Made by a program: the position numbers and the translations under genes. DNA of 64,000 nucleotides from Neisseria yangbaofengii (GTDB lineage: Bacteria > Pseudomonadota > Gammaproteobacteria > Burkholderiales > Neisseriaceae): NCBI RefSeq assembly GCF_014898075.1, contig NZ_CP062976.1:930001-994000 (forward strand), written 5' to 3'. Positions within the stretch are counted from its first letter, which is position 1, and each line of letters starts with the position of its first letter. The notes under the pieces are model-generated. The model saw nothing but the letters and a program-made list of their open reading frames with translations, ran no database searches and was not told where the DNA came from. Positions 26,423-34,141 of the stretch are shown in pieces.

Positions 26423-26480
26423 GGGCCGTCTGAAAGTATTTGGTTTAAATATAGTGGATTCACTATATTTTCAGACGGCC
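26423..26480 (+). terminator. DUS pair enclosing a minimal CREE palindrome, after ftsK
   Basis: GGCCGTCTGAAAG and TTTTCAGACGGCC face each other 17 bp after ftsK. Between them lies TATAGTGGATTCACTATA (26450-26467), which is just the two ends of a Correia element with the interior deleted. Confidence 0.65.
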
Positions 26481-26539
26481 TTGTTGTATGAGGTAAAACC
26501 TTGGCGGAACTTAATGTGAGCCAAGAAAATTATGTTTGT

Positions 26540-26640
26540 CATTCCCGCAAAGGCGGGCATACAGAATTTCAAATTACTGTGATATTTCAATAATATTCCT
26601 GACGCCGATAGGTCTGGATTCCTGCCTGCGCGGGAATGAC
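26540..26640. repeat. NIME-type repeat: RS element flanked by dRS3 inverted repeats
   Basis: Degenerate dRS3 units (ATTCCC...GGGAAT) lie at 26541-26560 and 26618-26636, enclosing an about 57-bp unit that includes CAGAATTTCAAATTACTGT and CCGATAGGTCTGG. A second copy with the same core occurs at 40861-40959. This is the neisserial intergenic mosaic element layout. Confidence 0.75.
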
Positions 26641-26715
26641 GGCTTTAAAGGTTTTTGAAAATTTACGGCTTTTATAAAAGCCTCGGGTAATTTTTAAAGC
26701 AGCTTTGAAATCAAA

Positions 26716-26743
26716 ATGCCGTCTGAAAAGCTTCAGACGGCAT
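26716..26743. terminator. AT-type DUS palindrome downstream of uup
   Basis: ATGCCGTCTGAAAA faces TTCAGACGGCAT, a 12-bp stem. It is one of the few AT-type DUS pairs in the window and lies 20 bp after the uup stop. Confidence 0.7.
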
Positions 26744-26762
26744 TTTGATAAGAATAGAAACC

Positions 26763-28667
26763 TTACTGCACACCATTTTGCTTGGCTTCCAAGCGTTCCC
26801 ACAATTCCAGTTTATTCAACAACAGCATTTCAATTTCTTCCGCACGCGCTTGCAATGCGCCGGCTTTTTCGTAATCTTTGAAAATTTCCGGATCGGAAAG
26901 TTGCGTGTTGAGTTCGGCTTGTTCGGCTTCCAGTGTGGCGATTTCATCGGGCAGGGCATCGAGTTCGCGTTGTTCTTTATAGGACAATTTCACCGTTCGG
27001 TTGGCTTTGGGCTTTTCTTTCACCGGCTCGGCCGCGGCTTTGGGGGCTGAGGCCGTCTGAAGGGTTTGCTCGCGCTTTTTGGCATCGAGATAGTCTTCAT
27101 AACCGCCGATGTATTCTTTCAGACGGCCGTTTCCTTCAAAAACAATGCTCTGCGTAATTACATTATCGAGGAACATACGGTCGTGGCTGACCAAAAACAC
27201 CGTGCCTTGATAGTCCCGCAGCAGCTCTTCCAGCAATTCCTGTGTGTCGATGTCCAAATCGTTGGTCGGTTCGTCCAAAACCAGAATATTGGCGGGTTTG
27301 GTAAACAGTTTGGCTAATAGCAGGCGGTTGCGTTCGCCGCCGGAAAGTGAGGAAACGGGGCTTTGCGCACGTGCGGGGTGGAACAGGAAATCTTCCAGAT
27401 AGCTCATCACATGTTTTTTCTTACCGCCGACTTCGACAAAATCATTGCCTTGGCCGAGAGTGTAAAACACAGTGTCGTTTTTGCTGAGTGCGCTACGGAA
27501 TTGGTCGAAATAGGCGACCTCCTGCTTGCTGCCAATGCGGATTCTGCCGTAGGTCGGCTGCAATTCGCCCAGAATCAGCTTGAGGAAGGTGGTTTTGCCG
27601 ATGCCGTTAGGACCGATTAAGCCGATTTTGTCGCCACGCTGCAAGATGGCTGAGAATTTGTCCATGATGACTTTGTCGCCGTAGGCAAACGAGGCGTGTT
27701 CCAGTTCGGCGATGATTTTGCCGCTTTTTTCGCCGCTGGCGAGTTTGAAGTTGACCTGTCCCTGTACGCTGCGGCGTTCGGCGCGCCGACGGCGCAATTC
27801 TTCCAAACGGCGCACGCGCCCTTCATTACGCGTTCGGCGTGCTTCGATGCCTTTGCGTATCCATGCTTCTTCTTGGGCGTGGAATTTGTCAAACAGGCGG
27901 TTGTGTTCGGCTTCAACGGCCAATTCCTGATCTTTTTTCTCGCGATATTTGGAAAAGCTGCCCGGATACGAACGCAGCGTGCCGCGGTCGAGTTCGACAA
28001 TGCGGGTGGCGGTATTATCCAAAAAGCGGCGGTCGTGGGTAATCACCACCAGGCTGCCTTCAAAGGCTTTGAGCAGGTTTTCCAGCCAGACGATGGCATC
28101 GATGTCCAAATGGTTGGTCGGCTCGTCCAGCAGCAATACATCGGGCTTCTGTACCCATGCTTGCGCCAAAGCCACACGCTTTTTCTGACCGCCGGAAAGG
28201 TTGCCGATTTTTTCGTCTTCCGGCAAGCCCAATTCGCTGATGGTCTGTTTGACTGCCGCGTCAAGTTTCCAGCCGTCTTGTGCTTCGATTTGCAGCTGCA
28301 ATTCGTTGAGTTTTTTTAATAAACCTTCATCGCTACCGTTTTCAAGCTGATGGCTGACTTGGTGATAACGACTTAACAGACCGCGCATTTCGCCCAAACC
28401 TTCGGCCACGGTGTCGAACACGGTTGCCGCGTTATCGAAAAACGATTCTTGCGGCACATAAACGATTTTCAGGTTGTTTTGCAGAATAATCTGGCCATCG
28501 TCCAGTTTTTGCACGCCGGCAAGAATTTTTAAAAACGAAGATTTGCCTGCGCCGTTGCGGCCGATTAAGCCGATTTTTTCGCCGCTGTCGAGCTGGAAAG
28601 CAGCTTTGTCCAATAAAGCGACATGACCAACGGCGAAAGAAGCGTTTTCAACTTGCAGAATATTCAT
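26763..28667 (-). CDS. uup: ABC-F ATPase Uup
   Basis: The protein has 634 residues, the same length class as E. coli Uup, with two ABC cassettes and no membrane segments. Walker A motifs G-R-N-G-A-G-K-S (about 37-44) and G-P-N-G-I-G-K-T (about 354) and signatures L-S-G-G-Q-K-K-R and L-S-G-G-E-R-N-R are visible, each followed by L-L-D-E-P-T-N or V-L-D-E-P-T-N. The C-terminal 90 residues form a charged coiled coil, the Uup DNA/ribosome-binding tail. ABC-F proteins act on stalled ribosomes, and Uup also affects transposon excision and replication-fork processing. It is monocistronic. Confidence 0.93.
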   Translation of the reverse strand: MNILQVENASFAVGHVALLDKAAFQLDSGEKIGLIGRNGAGKSSFLKILAGVQKLDDGQIILQNNLKIVYVPQESFFDNAATVFDTVAEGLGEMRGLLSRYHQVSHQLENGSDEGLLKKLNELQLQIEAQDGWKLDAAVKQTISELGLPEDEKIGNLSGGQKKRVALAQAWVQKPDVLLLDEPTNHLDIDAIVWLENLLKAFEGSLVVITHDRRFLDNTATRIVELDRGTLRSYPGSFSKYREKKDQELAVEAEHNRLFDKFHAQEEAWIRKGIEARRTRNEGRVRRLEELRRRRAERRSVQGQVNFKLASGEKSGKIIAELEHASFAYGDKVIMDKFSAILQRGDKIGLIGPNGIGKTTFLKLILGELQPTYGRIRIGSKQEVAYFDQFRSALSKNDTVFYTLGQGNDFVEVGGKKKHVMSYLEDFLFHPARAQSPVSSLSGGERNRLLLAKLFTKPANILVLDEPTNDLDIDTQELLEELLRDYQGTVFLVSHDRMFLDNVITQSIVFEGNGRLKEYIGGYEDYLDAKKREQTLQTASAPKAAAEPVKEKPKANRTVKLSYKEQRELDALPDEIATLEAEQAELNTQLSDPEIFKDYEKAGALQARAEEIEMLLLNKLELWERLEAKQNGVQ

Positions 28668-28738
28668 AACGATAGCGGTAAAGTAACGGAAAGGGCGTAT
28701 TTTAACTGATTTTGCAGCGGTTTATAAGGTGACAGGCC

Positions 28739-28877
28739 GAGACCTTTGCAAAACCTCGGATTTGAGAGCAGTTCAAAGCGAGCAGCGCAGAAAGTGTAGA
28801 CATATCATCTGGATAGGCAATATTTTGAGCAGTGCATAACGAAGAAATGTGCCCAAAATGAGGATTTTGTAAACTCA
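28739..28877. mobile_element. Short non-autonomous IS5/IS1106-type element (MITE-like), copy A
   Basis: This about 140-bp unit begins GAGACCTTTGCAAAA, the terminal sequence also found on the IS5-type remnant at 40986-41574. It shares its whole interior with the copy at 29349-29490 (for example GTGTAGACATATCAT and GCATAACGAAGAAATGTGCC). Its right end is degenerate (TTTTGTAAACTC). It has no coding capacity. Confidence 0.7.
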
Positions 28878-28908
28878 GGCCGTCTGAAAACAAAGTTTCA
28901 GACGGCCT
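28877..28908 (-). terminator. DUS-pair terminator of the VOC gene
   Basis: AGGCCGTCTGAAA and TTTCAGACGGCCT form a 13-bp stem ending 5 bp from the stop of the 28913-29290 gene. Confidence 0.7.
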
Positions 28909-28912
28909 CATT

Positions 28913-29290
28913 TTATTCCTGATAAAACTCAATCGGCAAACCATCGGGATCTTGGCAGAAGAAAAAAGCTTTGCCGGTGTATTCGTCAATTCGGATGCCT
29001 TCGCAGGCAATGCCTTTTCCGCTTAATTCGTTGCGTTTGGCAGCGGCATCGGCCACAGCAAAAGCCAAATGGCGCAGGCCGCAGGCTTCAGGGTAGCTCG
29101 GGCGTGGCGGCGGATTAGGGAAGGAAAAGAGTTCCAACACATAATGCGAACTGATGCCTAAATCCAATTTATAAGAATCACGCTCGGCGCGGTAGTGCTC
29201 GGCGAGAATGGTTAAGCCTAGGATTTCGGTGTAGAAATGCTTGCTTCGCGTGTAATCGGAGCAAATTAAGGCGACGTGGTGTAGGCGCAT
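28913..29290 (-). CDS. yaeR: VOC-family protein, YaeR/GloA2-like
   Basis: The protein has 125 residues, a single glyoxalase/bleomycin-resistance/dioxygenase (VOC) fold. It follows E. coli YaeR closely: L-H-H-V-A-L-I at 3-9, F-Y-T-E-I-L-G, Y-V-L-E-L-F-S-F-P, P-E-A-C-G-L-R-H-L-A-F and D-P-D-G-L-P-I-E-F-Y at the C-terminus. The N-terminal histidine, the E in L-E-L-F, the H in L-R-H-L and the final E are positioned as the four metal ligands. The substrate of YaeR-type proteins is unknown. The gene is flanked by two copies of the same MITE-like element and by two DUS hairpins. Confidence 0.88.
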   Translation of the reverse strand: MRLHHVALICSDYTRSKHFYTEILGLTILAEHYRAERDSYKLDLGISSHYVLELFSFPNPPPRPSYPEACGLRHLAFAVADAAAKRNELSGKGIACEGIRIDEYTGKAFFFCQDPDGLPIEFYQE

Positions 29291-29316
29291 GGTCGGATGG
29301 TTTTCTTTTTTTAATG

Positions 29317-29348
29317 AGGCCGTCTGAAAAAGAAGTTTCAGACGGCCT
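29317..29348. terminator. DUS-pair hairpin upstream of yaeR
   Basis: AGGCCGTCTGAAA and TTTCAGACGGCCT pair across 29317-29348, just left of MITE copy B. It could end transcripts arriving from nadE (minus strand). Confidence 0.6.
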
Positions 29349-29490
29349 GAGACCTTTGCAAACCCCCGGATTTGAGTGCGGTTCGAAGTTATAGCAGCAC
29401 AGAAAGCGCAGACATATCACTTAGATAGGCAAGCTTTCGAGCAGCGCATAACGAAGAAATGTGCCAAAGATGGGGATTTTGCAAAGGTCT
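29349..29490. mobile_element. Short non-autonomous IS5/IS1106-type element (MITE-like), copy B
   Basis: The unit begins GAGACCTTTGCAAA at 29349 and ends TTTTGCAAAGGTCT near 29490, giving good terminal inverted repeats. The interior matches copy A along its length with point differences. It is 142 bp and non-coding. Confidence 0.75.
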
Positions 29491-29501
29491 TGGCCTTTGG
29501 G

Positions 29502-30293
29502 TTATTTCAATAATTCAGGCGGAATGTTGCACACCGGAATCGGATTGATTTTATGTTGCATGGCTTTGTGTAAGCGCGTGTAGATTTCCAAAACTTCGCG
29601 CTTGCGTCCGCTGAAATCTTCAGGCTTATGGGTATCGTAAACGCTCATCGCCCATTCGAGTTCGGGGTAGCTCGCCCCCATTTGTTCTTCATCGGTACGT
29701 TCGGTGTCCCACAAACCGTCGGTCGGCACGGCTTGTTGAATGGTTTCGATTACATTCAGTTCTTTGGCCAACCGGTAAACTTGGGTTTTGGTCAGATCGG
29801 CAATCGGGCTGATGTCCACGCCGCCGTCGCCGTATTTGGTGAAAAAGCCGACGCCGAAATCTTCGATTTTATTGCCGGTGCCGGTGACGAGCAGACCGTG
29901 CAGTTGGCCGTAGTAATAAAGCGTGACCATACGCAGGCGGGAGCGGGCGTTGGCCAGCGCAAGCTGTTTGTTAGGGAATGCACTTTCATCGACTTCTACC
30001 GTTTCGGCAAAGGTGTTAAATGTGGGGGTTAAGTCCACACTTATGGCGGTCACGTTGGTGTAGCGTTGTTGCAAATTATCCATGTGTTCGCGTGCGCGGT
30101 TAACTTGGTCGGCTTTTTGGCGAATAGGCATTTCAATCAGCAACACGTTTAGGCCTGTTTCGGCGGCTAGCGTGGACACAACGGCAGAGTCAATGCCGCC
30201 GGATACGCCGACCACAAAGCCTTTGGCGCGTGCGCTTTCAGCATAGTTTTCCAACCAATCGACAATATGGCGGATAACAGCTTGGGTTTGCAT
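29502..30293 (-). CDS. nadE: NH3-dependent NAD(+) synthetase
   Basis: The protein has 263 residues, a compact ammonia-dependent NadE without the glutaminase domain. The PP-loop S-G-G-I-D-S-A-V at residues 30-37 binds ATP. Further family motifs are E-M-P-I-R, N-A-R-S-R-L-R-M, G-T-G-N-K-I-E-D-F-G-V-G-F-F-T-K-Y-G-D-G-G-V-D-I and P-T-D-G-L-W. It adenylates and amidates nicotinic acid adenine dinucleotide in the last step of NAD synthesis in the cytoplasm. It stands alone between a MITE and a divergent MFS gene. The start ATG at 30293 is followed by a hydrophilic N-terminal helix as expected. Confidence 0.93.
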   Translation of the reverse strand: MQTQAVIRHIVDWLENYAESARAKGFVVGVSGGIDSAVVSTLAAETGLNVLLIEMPIRQKADQVNRAREHMDNLQQRYTNVTAISVDLTPTFNTFAETVEVDESAFPNKQLALANARSRLRMVTLYYYGQLHGLLVTGTGNKIEDFGVGFFTKYGDGGVDISPIADLTKTQVYRLAKELNVIETIQQAVPTDGLWDTERTDEEQMGASYPELEWAMSVYDTHKPEDFSGRKREVLEIYTRLHKAMQHKINPIPVCNIPPELLK

Positions 30294-30425
30294 AAATCAG
30301 CTCCTGATAGCGGGATATCAGATGATAATGCTATTTGAGGCCGTCTGAAAGCAAATCAGGCAATTTCTTGGGGATTTTTATTAAAAATAGTTATTTTGTG
30401 GCATAGAGAAAAAGTTGAAAACTGA

Positions 30426-30442
30426 TATAATTGTCGACAATT
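30426..30442 (+). promoter_or_regulatory. TATAAT box overlapping a 14-bp palindrome upstream of the MFS gene
   Basis: TATAAT (30426-30431) overlaps the perfect palindrome AATTGTCGACAATT (30429-30442), about 55 bp before the start codon. TTGTC-GACAA dyads are typical of GntR/FadR-type regulators, so a repressor bound here would cover the -10 region. No convincing -35 is seen. Confidence 0.5.
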
Positions 30443-30497
30443 TTACCTGATTCATGGGTAAAATCAATTAATTGACTCATTATCATTTGAGGTTGCC

Positions 30498-32039
30498 ATG
30501 AAATTTCTAGACCGTGAGGCTACCATAGCCAAGCCGGGTTTCAATCGATGGTTGGTGCCGCCTGCGGCATTGGCCGTGCATTTGGCCATCGGCCAGATTT
30601 ATGCCTATTCTGTGTTTAATGCACCGCTGACGAAGGTAATCGGCATTACCGAATCGGTAGCGGGTGATTGGAAGCTGACCGCGGTCGGCTGGATTTTCAG
30701 CATTGCCTTGGCGGTATTGGGCGCATCGGCAGCGATGTTCGGGACATGGATGGAACGTGCCGGCCCGAGAAAAGCAATATTTGTGTCGGCCTGCTGTTTC
30801 AGCTTGGGTTTTTTGGTGTCGGCAGTGGGTGTCGGCACCCACAATTTAGCTCTGCTGTATTTGGGCAACGGCGTAATTGGCGGTATCGGCTTGGGGCTGG
30901 GCTATATCGGGCCGGTTTCTACCTTGATGAAATGGTTCCCCGATAAACCGGGCATGGCCACGGGCTTGGCAATTATGGGCTTCGGTGGCGGTGCGATGGT
31001 GGCATCGCCTTTGTCGGTATGGCTGATGGGCTTATTCGGCAGCGACACTTCCGTGGGCGTGGCGCAAACTTTTGTGATGTTGGCGTTTATTTATTTTGTG
31101 TTAATGATGTTTGGTGCGTTCACCATTCGCGTGCCGGCGGCGGATTGGAAGCCTGAAGGTTATGTTGCGCCGAAAGTGAAAAATAAACTGGTCAGCAGCA
31201 ATCATGTCAATGTCAACCAAGCGATGAAAACGCCGCAGTTTTGGCTGCTGTTTTGGGTGTTGTGCCTGAACATTACCGCCGGCATCGGTGTGTTGGGGCA
31301 GGCTGCGGTGATGATTCAGGAATTGTTTTCCGAAGCATCAGTAGGCAGGCAGGCGGCGATTAGTGTGGGTGCGGCTGCAGGCTTTGTCAGCTTGTTGAGT
31401 TTGTTCAATATGGGCGGGCGTTTTTTCTGGTCGAGCATTTCCGATAAAATCGGCCGCAAAAATGTCTATACCATTTTCTTTGTTCTGGGTTCGCTGTTGT
31501 ATTTTGCTGTGCCGTCGATTGGCGCCGGCGGCAACAAAACCTTATTTGTGATTTGCTTTTGCGTGATTATGTCGATGTATGGCGGCGGTTTTGCGGCGAT
31601 TCCGGCTTACTTGAAAGACTTGTTCGGTACTTACCAAGTCGGTGCGATTCACGGCAGGATTTTGTTGGCTTGGTCAACCGCCGCGGTGATTGGCCCGTCG
31701 TTGGTCAACTATATCCGCCAAAGCCAAATCGACAGCGGTATTCCGGCGGCGCAAGCGTATAGCATGACTATGTATATTATGGCCGGTTTGCTGTTGGTGG
31801 GTTTGTTGTGTAATTTATGCGTGAAAGCCGTGAATGAAAAGCACTATGAAACCGATATTCACAAAGCCGCTTCAAGCAGCAATCCGGATGATGAAACCGC
31901 CATTTCCGATGCCTATCTGCTTCAAGAAAACATTAAGCGCGGTGGTATTGCGGTGTGGTGGCGCTGGGCATTGGTGGGGGCTCCGTTGGTTTACGGTATT
32001 GTGATGGTGTTTGTGAAATCATTGGATTTGTTCCGCTAA
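30498..32039 (+). CDS. OFA-family MFS transporter (oxalate/formate antiporter type)
   Basis: The protein has 513 residues with twelve hydrophobic segments. The first (residues 19-40, P-P-A-A-L-A-V-H-L-A-I-G-Q-I-Y-A-Y-S-V-F) is the characteristic OFA helix 1. R-x-G-P-R-K in loop 2-3 and S-D-K-I-G-R-K in loop 8-9 are MFS motifs. An insert of about 30 polar residues near position 450 precedes the last helix. Characterised relatives exchange small carboxylates such as oxalate and formate, but the substrate here cannot be read from sequence. The ribosome-binding site TGAGG lies 9 bp before ATG. A palindromic operator-like site covers the -10 region. Confidence 0.85.
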   Translation: MKFLDREATIAKPGFNRWLVPPAALAVHLAIGQIYAYSVFNAPLTKVIGITESVAGDWKLTAVGWIFSIALAVLGASAAMFGTWMERAGPRKAIFVSACCFSLGFLVSAVGVGTHNLALLYLGNGVIGGIGLGLGYIGPVSTLMKWFPDKPGMATGLAIMGFGGGAMVASPLSVWLMGLFGSDTSVGVAQTFVMLAFIYFVLMMFGAFTIRVPAADWKPEGYVAPKVKNKLVSSNHVNVNQAMKTPQFWLLFWVLCLNITAGIGVLGQAAVMIQELFSEASVGRQAAISVGAAAGFVSLLSLFNMGGRFFWSSISDKIGRKNVYTIFFVLGSLLYFAVPSIGAGGNKTLFVICFCVIMSMYGGGFAAIPAYLKDLFGTYQVGAIHGRILLAWSTAAVIGPSLVNYIRQSQIDSGIPAAQAYSMTMYIMAGLLLVGLLCNLCVKAVNEKHYETDIHKAASSSNPDDETAISDAYLLQENIKRGGIAVWWRWALVGAPLVYGIVMVFVKSLDLFR

Positions 32040-32048
32040 TTTGGTGAA

Positions 32049-32074
32049 AGGCCGTCTGAAATATTTCAGACGGC
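32049..32074 (+). terminator. DUS-pair terminator after the MFS gene
   Basis: AGGCCGTCTGAAA and TTTCAGACGGC form a tight hairpin 10 bp after the stop codon. Confidence 0.7.
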
Positions 32075-32103
32075 TTCTGTATTTGTGAGCAGAGCATAAA
32101 CAA

Positions 32104-32210
32104 TATAGTGAATCCACTTTAAAATAGTACGGCGTTGGTTCGCCTAGCCGTATTATCGATATCTGTCTCCGGCTCACCGTCTTGTCCTATTTTAAAGTGA
32201 ATCCGCTATA
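32104..32210. repeat. CREE copy 2
   Basis: A 107-bp Correia element: TATAGTGAATCCACTTTAAAA at the left, TTTTAAAGTGAATCCGCTATA at the right, with the same interior as the copies at 21231, 35688 and 47028. It lies between two convergent transcripts. Confidence 0.85.
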
Positions 32211-32221
32211 TATTCCTAAGA

Positions 32222-32250
32222 AAAAGAGCCACTTTAAAAGTGGCTCTTTT
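32222..32250 (-). terminator. Rho-independent terminator of the polyamine ABC operon
   Basis: AAAAGAGCCACTTT AAAAGTGGCTCTTTT is a strong stem with A/T tails on both sides, 21 bp beyond the potI-like stop. It would work in both directions. Confidence 0.8.
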
Positions 32251-32270
32251 GTTTGCACTATGCAGTTGAT

Positions 32271-33149
32271 TTATTGAATCGCTGCTTTTTCCTGGCGGTA
32301 GGCTTCTGCTGCTTCCCGGTCACGTTTGGTGGCTTGGCGCATCATCCAATAGTTGCCGAGGATTACCAGTGTACCGATGACGGCGATAAAGATGGTCGCC
32401 AATACGTTCATCTGCGGATCCAAGCCCAGTTTGATTTTAGAGAAAATCACTTGCGGCAAGGTTGAAGACCCCGGTCCCGACAAGAACGATGTAATCACCA
32501 AATCATCCAGCGACAAGGTAATGCCCAGCAGAAAGCCGGAAGCAATCGCAGGAGCAATCAGCGGCAGGGTAATCACGAAGAAGATTTTCAGCGGACGCGC
32601 ACCTAAGTCCATCGCGGCTTCTTCCAGCGATTGATCCAATTCGATCAGGCGCGAGCGAATCACCACGGTGATGTAGGCCATACATAAAGTTGTGTGACCC
32701 AAGAAAATGGTGAAAAAGCCGCGGTCGAAGTAGAGTGCTTGCAGCCATTCGCTGTTTTGCAAAAAAAGTTGCACCTGAATGATCAGCAGCAGCATTGACA
32801 AACCGGTAATCACATCCGGCATCACCATCGGCGCGGAAACCATGCCGGCGAATAAGGTGTTGCCACGGAAACGCTTAATACGCGCCATGGCATAGCCCGC
32901 CAGCGTGCCGAGTACCACCGCGGCCAATGATGAAACTACGGCAATGCGCAGCGACAACCAAGCAGCTTCCAAAATGGTACTGTTTTGCATTAAGGCCGAA
33001 TACCATTTGGTGGAAAACCCGCCCCAAACCGTTACCAGCTTAGATTCGTTGAATGAATAAATCACTAATACAAACAGTGGGATATACAAAAACGCTAATG
33101 AGATGAACAGCATCAGCTTTAAGAACCAAGATAATTTTTGTTTGTGCAT
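32271..33149 (-). CDS. potI: Polyamine ABC transporter permease, PotI/PotC-like
   Basis: The protein has 292 residues and six membrane helices. The conserved permease loop E-E-A-A-M-D-L-G-A-R-P-L-K-I-F-F-V-I-T-L-P (about residues 178-198) contacts the ATPase. L-D-D-L-V-I-T-S-F near residue 220 and the N-terminal Y-S-F-N-E-S are typical of the putrescine/spermidine PotC/PotI group. Its ATG overlaps the TAA of the upstream permease by one base, so translation is coupled. It imports polyamine across the inner membrane together with the neighbouring permease and ATPase. No periplasmic binding protein is in this operon. Confidence 0.88.
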   Translation of the reverse strand: MHKQKLSWFLKLMLFISLAFLYIPLFVLVIYSFNESKLVTVWGGFSTKWYSALMQNSTILEAAWLSLRIAVVSSLAAVVLGTLAGYAMARIKRFRGNTLFAGMVSAPMVMPDVITGLSMLLLIIQVQLFLQNSEWLQALYFDRGFFTIFLGHTTLCMAYITVVIRSRLIELDQSLEEAAMDLGARPLKIFFVITLPLIAPAIASGFLLGITLSLDDLVITSFLSGPGSSTLPQVIFSKIKLGLDPQMNVLATIFIAVIGTLVILGNYWMMRQATKRDREAAEAYRQEKAAIQ

Positions 33150-34126
33150 TATTTCGATCCTTCTTCAATTTGACGGTTGTCGTAATGCTGATACAGCGCA
33201 ATCGGAATCACCAGCAGAATCACCATCACGACGGCAACGGCAGAAGCCAGCGGCCAGTTGTTTTGGTCAAAGAATGCCTGCCACAATACTTTACCGATCA
33301 TCAGGTTTTCCGACCCGCCGACCAATTCAGGAATCACAAATTCACCGACTGCCGGTACGAATACCAGCATAGAGCCTGCGATGATGCCGGTTTTCGACAA
33401 CGGCAGGGTAATGGTAAAGAATGATTTAACCGGTCCGGCACCCAAGTCCGAAGCGGCTTCCAGCAGACGGCCGTCGAGTTTCACCAATTGCGTGTACAAA
33501 GGCAGAATCATAAACGGCAGGTAAGCGTAAACCATGACCAGATTGAGTGAAAACGCGTTGTAAAACAAATCCAGCGGCTGGCTGATGATACCGTTTTTCA
33601 TCAAGAAGTTGTTGATGATGCCGTTGTGTCCCAGCAAGCCCATCCATGCGTAAACGCGCAGCAGGAACGATGTCCAAAACGGTAACATAATTGCCAGCAG
33701 TAAGCCGTTGCGAAGCGACGGATTGGCACGGGAAATGGCATAGGCTGTCGGGTAGCCGATGAGCAGACAGATAATCGTCGTCGTCAGCGCGGTTTTAATC
33801 GAAGACCAATAAGTCAGCAGATAAATGTTTTCACCGTTGCCGTTGCTGAACGGGTTGGACAATTGACCCAAAGTCACCCAGAAATTCTGGAAAATATCCG
33901 CATAGTTTTGGAAACTGAGCAGAATATTCAGACGGCGCAAATCTTCATCGTAAGTGGCGAGCGGTGTAAACGGCGGAATGGCGATTTCTTGCTCGGCGAA
34001 GCTGATTTTCAGCACAATCGCAAACGGGATCAGAAACAGCACCAGCAGCCACAAATACGGAATGCCGATTACCATACGCTGCCCCGGCCTGCGGAACAGC
34101 TTTTTCTTTAATTGGGTTAAATTCAT
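33149..34126 (-). CDS. potH: Polyamine ABC transporter permease, PotH/PotB-like
   Basis: The protein has 325 residues and six membrane helices, with a large periplasmic loop after helix 1 (residues 45-100). The L-E-A-A-S-D-L-G-A-G-P-V-K-S-F-F coupling loop is at about 222-237. The I-P-Y-L-W-L-L-V-L-F-L-I-P-F helix and the V-P-A-V-G-E-F-V-I-P-E-L motif are characteristic of PotH/PotB. It is the first permease of the operon, 15 bp downstream of the ATPase gene. It pairs with PotI to form the channel. Confidence 0.88.
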   Translation of the reverse strand: MNLTQLKKKLFRRPGQRMVIGIPYLWLLVLFLIPFAIVLKISFAEQEIAIPPFTPLATYDEDLRRLNILLSFQNYADIFQNFWVTLGQLSNPFSNGNGENIYLLTYWSSIKTALTTTIICLLIGYPTAYAISRANPSLRNGLLLAIMLPFWTSFLLRVYAWMGLLGHNGIINNFLMKNGIISQPLDLFYNAFSLNLVMVYAYLPFMILPLYTQLVKLDGRLLEAASDLGAGPVKSFFTITLPLSKTGIIAGSMLVFVPAVGEFVIPELVGGSENLMIGKVLWQAFFDQNNWPLASAVAVVMVILLVIPIALYQHYDNRQIEEGSK

Positions 34127-34141
34127 CTCTGTATTCCTTGT

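Noticed and set aside
27696-28319. Plus-strand frame of 207 residues inside uup
   Set aside because: Antisense to conserved ABC-F sequence; Phe-rich composition typical of shadow frames.
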